DNA of 64,000 bases from NCBI RefSeq assembly GCF_007655135.1, contig NC_045130.1, forward strand, positions 7,750,001 through 7,814,000, read 5' to 3'. Origin of the DNA: Punica granatum (lineage: Eukaryota > Streptophyta > Magnoliopsida > Myrtales > Lythraceae). The notes beneath the pieces are model-generated. The model ran no database searches, had not been told where the DNA came from, and worked only from the letters and a program-made list of their open reading frames with translations. Shown here piece by piece: positions 27,101 through 36,036 of the stretch. Within the stretch, counting starts at the first letter, position 1. Each line of letters starts with the position of its first letter. Made by a program: the position numbers and the translations under genes.

Positions 27101-27366
27101 GCCCAGGTGACAAAGTGCCAGAACCTCCAAATACTCCGGGTGAAGGAGAAGAGGGGAAAGAATCAGATTCTTCGGAGAGGATAGTCTTTTATGGAGTAGT
27201 AGCAACTGGGTTTGCTACTGGGTTTTGGGGAGTAATTGGAATTCTAATATTCAAGAAGAATTGGAGAGTCACCTTCTTTAGGTTTGTTGAGAAGCGCATG
27301 GATGGGGCTTATGTGGCTATCATGGTGAAGGTTGCCAAGTTAAAGAGAAGAATGAGAAGAACTTGA
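24178..27366 (+). CDS. Leucine-rich-repeat receptor-like protein (EIX/Cf type, no kinase)
   Basis: An intronless 1062-residue protein with the full architecture of a plasma-membrane RLP. It has a hydrophobic signal peptide (residues 1 to about 28), a cysteine-paired N-terminal cap (SWKGKDCCKWQGISC), about 30 LRRs of the LxxLxxLxLSxNxLxGxIP type, and an island region without LRRs near residues 815-850. Four final LRRs follow, then a second cysteine pair (NPQLCGDPLPNRC), an acidic juxtamembrane stretch (EGEEGKESDSSE), one transmembrane helix (about 1002-1025, with GxxxG spacing) and a basic 37-residue cytoplasmic tail. There is no kinase domain, so signalling would need partners such as SOBIR1/BAK1. 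Close family members sense fungal xylanase or pathogen effectors. The ligand is unknown here. The ATG at 24178 directly precedes the signal peptide. The reading frame is intact. Confidence 0.95.
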   Translation: MGRYCISGYVIFNMLLFISCASIWPCFCRNSTLFCREEERDALIKILQSLSDPLGLLLSWKGKDCCKWQGISCNAATRHVVRLELLPRLENRSDGSIPVPDHPFYAVRLSSYLLNLKHLNHLDLTGINVDENCAIPDFIGSMKQIRYLNLSNMGFHGTVPSHLGNLTNLEVLDLRNSPQSCPTFFNYVSSGDDLQWVSRLVALKHLDISGVDLSKVHNLMQVLSMLPSLSRLSLSCCRLDNFHLSPGRGLNSSFLSNLRYLDLSNNYLDLSSPFQNLTSLNYLDLSYNSFNSLGSHFLSGPNLEHLDISRNQFRGQIPRALQNMTSLTYLDLSNNGFSSVPMWFSGLKCLIHMDISGNPLGQTVGGLSLLLRDKCNLRFLNLDGVLLQGQIIGKSSGFCAPNLESLSAGGNLFEGKLPDQLGNLENLKYLTLSRNFFNGSIPDSWGKLRSLLKLDLSSNFLYGAIPWWLGQLQSLQSLDVRDNDFSGTISESLGQLSDLQYLDFSGNSLEGSVSEVHLANLSRLESLDLSNNHLTVKIKSDWVLPFHLTYIAMRSCKFDTRLPQWLRTQKNAGEIILSNASISGELPEWLGNWIVFILDLSHNQITGPLSKLSRFIGYSLDLSHNQISGQIPATFGNISVQSSLFLNDNLITGPIPASLCEYEGLELDLSGNKLSGNIPDCWNKSSAPLHMNKINLSSNNLSGLISSSMGKLSSLLSLHLNDNNLRGELPTALRFLTNLVFLDLGENNLSGYLPSWIAEDLQSLKVLKLRNNHFNGSIPLKFCSLSQLKWLDLASNRLSGTIPTCFGYLRGMTWVSYTHPGNSSAIAETPTVVDKAPTAGIMKGNELEYITTDIQSVSAMDLSGNNLEGSIPKELASLMGLRSLNLSHNLLSGNIPQNIGDLKVVESLDVSNNRLSGHIPLSISNLTFLARLDFSNNNFSGRPPKGNQLDTLYTDNPFMYAGNPQLCGDPLPNRCPGDKVPEPPNTPGEGEEGKESDSSERIVFYGVVATGFATGFWGVIGILIFKKNWRVTFFRFVEKRMDGAYVAIMVKVAKLKRRMRRT

Positions 27367-27860
27367 GCGAATAGAAGCCATTGGCTTAACTATCTTCCGT
27401 TCGCTCTTTTCTCGTATTTTCATCTTTTCCCTTCATCTGTTTCAATTCCAGGTTGTACTCCTTTCCGGCATTTTAATTTCCTTTAAACTGTGTACTTTGT
27501 TCAATAGCATGGCCTGACTTAAGTTCAGCGGATATAATTGATATGCATACATTGTACTGCCTTTCCATTTCACTGTTATCATCTCATATATTCGTTGCTC
27601 GTGTCTACCGGAGCCAGAGAAAAGATTTTCCTTTCAGAGGAAATACAGCATTCAAATGACTCTGCTATTGTGGAACTCACATGTACCTTGCTTCCAGCTC
27701 GTCCGCATACAAACTCAGGAGAGTCAACACTCTATGGTCGATTCAGTATATTGGTTTGAAAAGTAATGGTCTATGAATGCAATTCATATCATTATACGAA
27801 TATGATCGTGAGCTTCCTCTGTGACATTTATTCTGTTATCTGAGATAGTGTATTTTTGGT
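27367..27860. other. RLP 3' flank, no gene
   Basis: Presumptive 3' untranslated and downstream region of the receptor-like protein. The T/C-rich end belongs to the minus-strand HMA pseudogene's Lys/Glu-rich tail. Confidence 0.5.
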
Positions 27861-28507
27861 CTACTTCTCTTCTTTCTTCTTTTCGTTCTTATCCTCTCTC
27901 TCTTCTTTCTTTTCTTCCTTCTTCTCTTCTTCCTTTGCTAGCCCAACCGATGTAATATCGACTTTCCCCACCTTCTTCAGCTTCTACTCCACTGCTACTG
28001 GGTCCATCTGCTCGATGACTGTCAGCTTCTGCTGTTTCAGTTCAGCAGTTATAGAATCCACCCTTATTACAGGAGAAAAAAAGAAATACACAATCATGAT
28101 TAACTGATGATAAAAATCTGCCTCACCAGAGCACGCTTATGTCGATAAGATTTCAATACCATTAATATCATTCGCAGTCCACTGTTTTAGATTTTACTGA
28201 TGCAAAGTTATCAGCAGAATAGCATTTTAAACGCTATCCAGACAGAGCCCGTCAGGTGCAATCAGCAACTGAACCATCTTAGAACTAATCCAACGTTATG
28301 GAATAACTACCAATGGAAAAGCTTCCACTTCCTTTCGAAACACCTAAGGTTTTCTCCCAAGTGAACAACATTTACAAATCTGCTGAGTATTTAGGAAAAA
28401 GTTTAACAGCAAATAGATATAGCTACCATACATATCTGCAGCAGCTACTATGTAGGCCTTTTGCTTGGTCTTTCCATCGGCCATAGTCAGAACCTTCAAT
28501 AGACTAC
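27861..28507 (-). pseudogene. Broken heavy-metal-associated (HMA/HIPP-like) domain gene
   Basis: Two minus-strand exon remnants, 28507-28427 and 28062-27861, read KVLTMADGKTKQKAYIVAAA..MYG and VDSITAELKQQKLTVIEQMD..KLKKVGKVDITSVG, then a Lys/Glu-rich tail. This is the HMA beta-alpha-beta fold of plant HIPP-like proteins of the metal-ligand-less type (no CxxC). Three lesions are visible. The first exon needs a one-base shift to join KVV to LKVLT. The simplest splice (TATG|GT..AG|GGTGG) is out of frame by one. An in-frame TAG at 27986-27984 interrupts VAVE-stop-KLKK before the last strand. Together these suggest a pseudogene, although a truncated product cannot be excluded. I could not place the first coding exon. 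Confidence 0.75.
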
Positions 28508-28509
28508 CT

Positions 28510-29030
28510 TTTGCTTAAAATTGAACAAAAATAAGAAGTTAATTTTCTGATACATATTTCCGAATACAAACAACTTTCTCGATCAAAATTGCAGTACACT
28601 ACCCGAGCCATACTCAGGGGAACTTCATCAAAATTTCAGTAAAGTACCCCAGCCATATTGCAGCAGAAAATATATTCTGGTCTCACTATAACCATCCCTT
28701 GCTACGACATTAGCAAACACAAGATGATTAATTTCATCGATTACCATGAAATTTTTTGATTCCATGGATACAGTGACGACAGAGGCGCCGGCGGGTTGAT
28801 GCAGGTGACAAATATGAAAAAGGTCTAATCATATGCTTTGACAATCAAGAAAATATATTTTTTTACAAATCATCTTTTTTTTCCCTTGTAAAAGTTAAGA
28901 AGGTATAATCAACATGGTTTTTTTCTTTTTTTTTTAGCAAGTAATATAATTAGTTCTGTAAATTAAAGAGGCACTCCCTTAAAAAAAATTGTGTTTAATT
29001 AGAGAACAGAGAGGTCGTGTTACTACTCAC
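28510..29030. other. Intergenic, no gene
   Basis: AT-rich DNA between the HMA remnant and the peptide-gene cluster; may include a lost first exon of the HMA gene. Nothing else is recognisable. Confidence 0.4.
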
Positions 29031-29072
29031 AGGGTCCGTGATCTGGAGATGGGATGCTTCCATGAACCAATC
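29031..29072 (-). pseudogene. Orphan exon 2 of the small peptide family
   Basis: A 42-nt segment, the same length as exon 2 of the intact copy at 35.7 kb, reading GLVHGSIPSPDHGP in the family frame and followed by a good donor (T|GTGAGT). The acceptor AG has become TG (positions 29074-29073), and no exon 1 lies between it and the next copy's exon 3. It looks like a relic of a lost fourth unit. Confidence 0.6.
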
Positions 29073-29760
29073 CATGATCATGTCGCTGGGTAGGTAAAAC
29101 TGAAGCTGGAAAATCGATTAATGCTTTTCAAAGTTACGCTTTTTTTTTTTTTCAGTTACAAAGTTACGCATGTTTTAGTAAACAAATAGGAGGTATACGG
29201 ACGTACACTATTTTGAGCCTATCCTCTCATATCATCCACAACATTCTGCTTTTTAATTTTGTTAGACTAATTGGTGATTAACATTTGGTTTTGGGTCATC
29301 TTCGTTTTCTCCCGTTATCAATACAAATATGTTAGAAATATAAAATTATATATATGACTAGAAATGCCGGGTATATTTATTTTATTTATTTATTTATCTA
29401 TCTTTTTTTATTTTTTGATAGGTTCCTGACTGCCCGGTCCTTTGCTTAACAACTATGACAATTCATTTTATTATTGCAAAATAATCCGACAGTTCCTCTT
29501 TAAATCTTCTTATTTAAAAAAAAAACACGTGGAGAATATGAAATGCTCTATTCAATGATCCCTTCAAATATACATTAGCTATATTCTCAATGACACGGTA
29601 AGATATATAACATGGTAGCTAGCTTATCATTATTGTATAGTCCATGGTTTATGTATACATGTTATATATTGTTTTCCAAACTATACATAACACACGTGCA
29701 GAGCTATGTGTTGGGCATTGATATAGTACTCTCCTAGCTACAATTTACGTCGATTTCCCG

Positions 29761-30518
29761 CTAAAAGCATCTGTTTCCTCCCAAATCTCCTGCGAATAAC
29801 AACATAAGGATGATCACAATTTGTTTCCTTTTCAGCCGAAAATAATTAACTTCCTTATAATTTTAACATGAAATGGATGGATGCACATAGATATAGATGA
29901 ACATGAGGGCTTACTGGGTCCAAGGGTCGGAGGTGCAAAAGCTTCCATTGACGATTTCTGTTCACCCAGGTTTACGATTCATCCCTGAACTAAAGTTTCA
30001 CACATCATGTATATTATGTGGTGGCTAGATTTATGGAGGATCCATGGCTATTTTCTTCAATATATATCTCCTGCAACAACATTAAAATCTTGTGATTAAA
30101 GTAGGTTACATAGTTGGGTACAAGACCACAATATGCCGTGCCTTTCAATTCTTGAGTAAGAAAGATTCGTGAAATACTCACAGGGTCCCTTATCTGGAAC
30201 GGGTTCATTTCCAGAAATCGCCCCGGACGGCGTAGGTGGAGCTGATTCTGGAGAACATTGATATTAATGACTCTTAAAGTTAGTTACATTTTCTATCCGT
30301 ACATACGCCAAATCAGATTGATTAATTCTTGACATATATATGAATCGATCTGTATATATGCAGTGGACAAATATATATCACTCACCGAATTTTCGAGCAG
30401 AGATCAATTGGAGGAAGTTGAGCACCATGGTCCAAACAAAGCAGCACAATATTATAAACGAGTAACATGAAGATGAAAACCAAGAAGAAGCAGAAGAAGG
30501 ATTTCTGATCTTGGCCAT
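29761..30518 (-). pseudogene. Small secreted peptide gene, copy A (decaying)
   Basis: Exon 1 (30518-30386) is intact and resembles copies B and C: 44 residues with a Ser-rich start, hydrophobic core and NFLQLISAR-K-F end, and a donor in the same phase. Two exon-2-like segments follow. The first (30247-30182) reads ESAPPTPSG..GNEPVPDKGP. The second (29957-29915) is 43 nt, so it carries a one-base shift relative to the 36/42-nt functional exons. A family exon 3 (29789-29761; DLGGNRCF then stop) is present. Joining the first segment to exon 3 creates TGA exactly at the junction, giving 66 residues without the RDLGG end; joining the second shifts frame. It could still make a truncated secreted product. 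Confidence 0.5.
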
Positions 30519-30699
30519 TTTTATGGTATTTTTAATTTTATTTTTCTTTTTCCTCTCGTTGATCGCAGGGATATATATAAACATTCATATATTTATATAT
30601 AGTCTTCATTGCTGTTATTGTCGAGAAATTTAAGTATCAGACTTAGTCAGGTCCTTCGACCAAGTAATTAAAGGGGACTAACCATTAATTAGGTGAACA

Positions 30700-31190
30700 A
30701 AACAAATATATAATATCGTATTGCGTAGGAAGTCCCGGGCCTCATGCTACGCTCAGAATGACATGTGAGCCATGTTGTGATCATTGGAACAGTCACGGTG
30801 ACATGGAGGCTTTTTGCTTGGGAGGAGGAAGAATACGATCGATGATGAAGTCAGCTCTAGAAGTGAATCAACAGATTCCAGCTATAGCAAGGTCGCTTCA
30901 ACGTCCTCTGTCGCCCTCCGTTCACCTCCATCCTCATGTCCCAACCCCCGCTTCCCTGTTGCAAAGTCGATTCAGAGTGCGTAGGGTTGTCGACAGCAGC
31001 CAAGGACAAAGGCAGAGGACTTTGGACAATTACTTAGAATTTACTAATGTTCTTATTTTCTGATCTGCATGTCATTTTACTTTCTGATCGTCTAGACAAT
31101 GATCTCCCATAGCATACGCATTCACCAATCAATATGGGAAGTAAATCCGTACGTGTTAAAAAGGCATCGCCAGAAGATGTCAGAGGCGTG
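30700..31190. repeat. Duplicated block upstream of copy A (pair of 34.37-34.96 kb)
   Basis: Shares long collinear similarity with 34365-34960: for example TCGTATTGC, GCTCAGAATGAC, CATGGTGACATGGAGGCTT-like, TAGAAGTGAATCAACAGATT and GATCGTCT-GACAAT. Each block lies between one peptide gene and the next, so it marks the duplication unit. An apparent 101-codon plus-strand frame here is not conserved in the other copy. Confidence 0.75.
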
Positions 31191-31946
31191 AGCATGAGCC
31201 TTAGTGAGAGACACAAACGTAGTGAATTTTATGAAAAAATTGCGTCGAGATTTTTTCTATTGGAGGCGAGGCACTGCAATTGTATAGTGAGGATAAGCAC
31301 ACAAGACTAAAAGAGAGGCTTGCCATGTCCTCTCCCTCAACCTCCATTTTCCTCCATCTGAAACATATGATTAAGGAATCAAACTTGAAATTTGATTGAT
31401 AGAAAGCAAGTGATATGTAGTGCAGAGTGTTGGCAATAAATTTTGCCGTATCGATCCCCAAACATCGTGGAACTACTATGAAAGTGCCGTCGCAAAGATA
31501 GAGGTAATCACCATGGTCTTTGGTCAATTCCGTTTCTGCATATATTTAAAGCCAGAGTTTCAAGCAATGTTCTTACTGACCATACCTTTGATACAAAAGA
31601 TACATATATGATTTTATCTCAAGTAGTAATTAGCTGCAAGTTAATCAAATTTGACCATTTCTTCAAAGCTTTTACAGTAGAAAACCTGAATACATACCGA
31701 CACATACGATATGTTCGATTAATCCTCAAATAAAATCAACCAAAATTCTCGGCATTGATGCTAGCTAGCTAGACAGCCAATTATCATCATTTAACTTATC
31801 TGGTCTATAGCGTGTCCAACTGTTGATATATATATTTGTGAGTCTATATATAGATACATATATATATATATATATATGCAGGCTGTTCCACCTTGATGGC
31901 ATCGACAGTCCTCTTCTCCTACGGTACAACTTACCCCGCTCTTCAA

Positions 31947-32388
31947 CTACATGAGTTTTCGTCCTCCCAAATCTCCTGCAAAACAAAGTTTGGTATGATC
32001 AGGCTATCGAGTTTCTCCTTGAGGAGAATGTAATCTATTAGATAATTAGCACTTAGGAAGAGATAAATGAAGATTAAAACTTTACTCGGTCCATGATCTG
32101 GAGCTGGATGACTTCCATTAACTGTTCATTGATCCATTAACAATCGTAAATAAAAGTTACATATATCTTCAAACATATATCCATCAGCTTTTACAATTAA
32201 TTAATTCTTACGAGATATATTTTTGATGCAATGAGTTATTAGTAACGAAAGATGCACTCACCAGAACCTCTGGCGGAGATTATTGGCAGGAAATTGAGGA
32301 TCATAACCAAGACCAAACAGCAAACCAGGATAAGCCGCGACTCATTAAAGTAAGACGAACAAGAAGAAGAAACAGCTCTAATGGCCAT
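31947..32388 (-). CDS. Small secreted peptide precursor, copy B
   Basis: Three exons (32388-32262, 32121-32086, 31975-31947), both introns in phase 1, GT-AG borders, 63 residues. Residues 1-42 are a Ser-rich start followed by a hydrophobic segment ending ILNFLPIISAR, a plausible signal peptide; the rest is a short basic tail ending VNGSHPAPDHGPRDLGGRKLM. Exon 2 encodes the Pro/His part and exon 3 RDLGGRKLM. There are no cysteines outside the N-terminal region. The same three-exon gene with the same phases lies at 35.6 kb (copy C); the two agree at NGS/HGS, PAP, HGPRDLGG and in the short 5' leader (AAAAGATA..AGAAAAA-ATGGCC). I do not recognise the family. The architecture resembles precursors of short modified plant peptide hormones. 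No transcript evidence is available here. Confidence 0.68.
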
Positions 32389-32533
32389 TTTTTTCTTAAG
32401 GAGGTTGTATCTTTTGCTTTCCCCTTGCGAGCTGTGTTGCAGTTTTGAATAATCTCCGAATGCTTAGGATTGAATGTGATTAAATTTATTTGATAGACTA
32501 GACCTTTGACCAAGCATACTAATTAGCTTTCAA

Positions 32534-32667
32534 TCGGGTGAGCAATCAACGAATTTTCGCCTTTTCTGACTTATAAAATGTCTTGAGGTTTGTATTAAAA
32601 GTCGGGTGAGCAATCAATGCATTTTGGCCTTTTCTGCCTTATAAGAAGTCTTGAGGTTTGTATTTTT
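32534..32667. repeat. Tandem duplication, period 68 bp
   Basis: TCGGGTGAGCAATCAA starts at 32534 and again at 32602, and the following CTTATAA..TCTTGAGGTTTGTATT is also repeated. It lies just upstream of copy B, in its presumptive promoter. Confidence 0.8.
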
Positions 32668-34364
32668 TAATACAACGTATAAAATAAAGGTGGTGATTGA
32701 TTTCACTTAAAACTAATTGCTGAAAAGAGGTATAATTTAGGTGCTTGAAAATAACAATTATGCTTCGAATTGTTTGATAATCCTTTGAAATGATAAATCA
32801 CGTAAATAAAAATCACGTGATTTGGACATTATTTCTAATCTATTTAAACATTATATTGTTAACGTAGAAAATCACGTGATTTTGTTTATCCTTTTAGTAG
32901 AACATGCGATTCACTTTTTATTAGATCTATTCTCATCCAAATTTCCATTCATTTTTGTTAAAATCTCACCTCCTACATCGCACACTTATCCTTGTGCCCT
33001 AATTTTGTTGATTCTTTAGTACGTCGTAAATAAAAAGCGCGCCGAAATAACAACACTACATAAATTGTCATTGGCTCTAACAAAATCACATGATTTTCTC
33101 TATTAAAAGTAAATTTCAAACCACATTTTTTTTATATGTAATTTGCCCTTAACATCCTCTATATTTATACTTGAGCCAGTACTTTGCATTTTTAACTTTT
33201 GACGCCACTATTTTTATCTTATACTAGTACATTATAGTTTTTTTTAAAATTGAAATTAAAATTTGCATTTGAAAAAGTGAATATAATAGCATGGAGTTTG
33301 AACAATGTCGCTATGGTGGCTCGTCAGTCTGCGACCACCAGACTAGTGAGTGAGCTTGCAGTGGTGGTACGTAGCTCGTCAGCTGGCCACCTCTGCCCCT
33401 CTCCCTCAGCCCGTAGTCTCCCTTCCCTTCTCTCTCTGCTGATGGTTGAAGAAAATTGACATGTCTGTCATTAGAAAAATAGCGGGGAGCCGCTATAAAT
33501 AACTTAGAAGATTTGATTTAATTTAACCGGCGAATTAATTATAAAAAAAAGTAATAAATTTTCCATAAATGGATTTTAATTAGGAGACAAAGCCAAAAAA
33601 AAAAAAAGTATTTCCAAGCTTTGGCCTCCTTCAAGAAATTTGGGTATTCCGTGATTTGACTATATATGATGAGTTTCTGCTTTGTATGCTAGTTTCAGTG
33701 TACGTTAGACAAATTTAAGTATGAGAAATATCAATCAGATTATATTTGCCTGGAACGTCATCAACTGACGATAAAAAATAATATATTTACTGAGAGCTGG
33801 TCAAATTCTTTTTCCTAATCCTGACCACTCACGATAGATGGAGTACTCTACTTTCAAAGTCATTATTTATATATGAGAATTCTAATAGCAATCTATTCTA
33901 GGTACTTGAATTAACATGGCATGGTAGTTTATAATGAACAAGATAAAAAATAAAATAAAATAAAATTCAAGGATTTTGAATTATGTTTCACTTGCATTGA
34001 CGCATGGGTCAGTAACAGAGAGTCTTTTTACACCTAGTCATCAAGCATGGACGGAGTCAGCGATTTTAGTCAACGGGGCACCATAATTACATAAATTTGT
34101 AATAATCAATTAACAAAATGTTTGGCCTGTTAAGATAAGAGATCACATTTTAATCTCTCCACAGAAGCGATGCAATTAGGGGGCAAATTACATAAATTAT
34201 CAATGTTCCTATACATTTAGGGGGGGCAAAGTCTTGGATTCACTTATGATCATTGGTATTTCACGTATCATACGGTTTTGCTTTTCCTGTTATTGTATTA
34301 GGCTGACGGCTCTTCTATAATCAAGAAAAATCAAATACTGTCAATGAAGTGAGAAAAAATCAAA
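32668..34364. other. Intergenic, no gene
   Basis: AT-rich spacer upstream of copy B. Contains several scattered AAAATCACGTGATT-like stretches at about 32.80-32.88 kb (CACGTG cores) and no recognisable coding sequence. Confidence 0.4.
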
Positions 34365-34960
34365 ACAAATATGTCGTATTGCATAGAAGTTAAGGCAACT
34401 TAGGCAAGGCCCCATGCCATGCTCAGAATGACTTGTGGTTGCAGGCCTAGCCCACAGGCCGGAAAGGCCATATTAATTATCTGATGCGACCACCAATATG
34501 ATATGGGCCATGTCGTGATCACCGAACAGTCATGGTGACATGGAGGCTTCGGCATTTTGCTTGGGAGGACCCGGAGGAGGAAGAAAACGATGACGAAGTC
34601 ATCTGTAGAAGTGAATCAACAGATTAGGCAAGCGTCTACGTCCTCCGCCGTCATGTCTCGGCCCCCTTATCCCTGCTGATAGTTCGATTTCGAGTGTACA
34701 TTGTTGACGGCAGCGAAGAACGAAGCTCTTCGGATTTATGTCAATTTAATGTTCTATTTTCTGGTTTGCATCTCTGGAAAAGATGTTTCGCTTCAGCACT
34801 CTAAACTGGGACTCTGCCTTGTAGACGAATATGACCATCTGGGACTTGGCTATAGGACTTCATTTTCTTCCTGCATTGATCGTCTGGACAATAATCTACC
34901 ATATCACATGCACTTCACCGATCAATTTGAAAGTGAATACGTACCAAACCGGCATCCAGA
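34365..34960. repeat. Duplicated block upstream of copy B (pair of 30.70-31.19 kb)
   Basis: Collinear with the 30.7 kb block, with an extra stretch of about 80 bp near 34.44-34.51 kb. The plus-strand frame of the other copy is interrupted here by a stop after about 17 codons, so the block is unlikely to be coding in that frame. Confidence 0.75.
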
Positions 34961-35589
34961 TCAAAGACATGCCTCGCTGGGTACGGGCCTGTTAAGCACG
35001 GGGAGACTTTGCCATTCTTTGAATGAGAATTCTCTGAGAGCATTGAGAGATTAACTAGCTATATAGCAAAGTATCTCCAAATGACACATATTCATTCCCA
35101 AAATGACTCTACCTTGAGCACAGACTGCAGAGGTTGAGTCGAAAACACTTCCGAAGACAGTAGCTGATAATCAAACCGAAATAGTGCAACTCTCTCAAAA
35201 TTAAGCAACCCTGCTGAGAGCAATATTCTGAATGATCACTTGGGTAGCCTTTACCTCTCATACAAGAGATAGATATCATTTATCTCAAGCAGGTGCCCGC
35301 AAGTCGATCGATTAATTTGACCATTTCTTTAAAAATTTACAATATATGAATACACATACAACATAGCTAGCGAGAAATATGAAATGCTCGATATGACTCC
35401 ATTTTCTGTAAGACATTGGTGCTACTGCTAGCCATCTAGATAGCTTATTAACATGTAACTTATCTGGTTTAGAGCATTTCCAACTCTTGATATCTATATT
35501 GTGCATGTGTCCAAGTATATAGGCTGCTCCACCTTGATGGTGTGCCGAACGACAGTCCTCTCTCCTAGGTAACTTATTCCGATGTTCAA

Positions 35590-36036
35590 TTACAGGCGTT
35601 TGTTTCCGCCCAAATCTCCTACAAAACAAAACTCCATGGATTAGAAGATCGATCAAGTTTCTTCTTGATAAGAAAGTAATTCACGTAGATTCTTAGCATA
35701 TCAGGAAAGAGGAAAGATATACGAGGAAAGACAATGAACTTATTACTTGGTCCATGAGATGGAGCTGGAAAACTTCCGTGAACAATTCCTGTGTATCCAT
35801 CGATGATCATGAGCATATATGTATGTTATCAGTATACACAAATTAATTATTGCGGCATATGTTCTTGATGCAATCAAGAAATTAATTTGCCAGTGAGATA
35901 AGTACTCACCGGATTTTCTAGCGAAGATTAGTGGCAGGAAATTGAGGATCACAACCAAGACGAAGCTGCAAACCGCAGTAAACCGTGATGAATTAGAGTA
36001 AGATGAAGAAGATGAAGCAGCAGCACTAACGGCCAT
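35590..36036 (-). CDS. Small secreted peptide precursor, copy C
   Basis: Three exons (36036-35910, 35788-35747, 35618-35590), both introns phase 1, GT-AG borders, 65 residues. The N-terminus has a run of Ser/Ala, then a hydrophobic core (about residues 19-38) ending in LPLIFAR, a plausible signal peptide. The remaining 25 residues read KSGIVHGSFPAPSHGPRDLG plus GNKRL; only the terminal GNKRL and HG/PAP spacing differ from copy B. The reading frame is intact across both junctions, and codon-level identity to copy B is concentrated in the coding exons and 5' leader. The Pro-rich C-terminus is superficially like CLE or IDA peptides (P-x-G-P order) but does not fit either consensus. A secreted signalling or antimicrobial peptide is possible; its function is unknown. 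Confidence 0.7.

Noticed and set aside
30758..31063. 101-codon plus-strand frame in the duplicated block
   Set aside because: The paired block at 34.4-35.0 kb has stops and length changes in the equivalent frame, so coding is not conserved.
35312..35656. 114-codon minus-strand frame over exon 3 of peptide copy C
   Set aside because: A read-through frame in another phase; copy B does not preserve it, whereas the spliced peptide frame is preserved.
31947..36036. Assignment of the peptide family to CLE or IDA peptides
   Set aside because: The P-x-G-P order and short C-terminal location are suggestive, but residue spacing and invariant positions of both consensus motifs are not met; I leave it unclassified.
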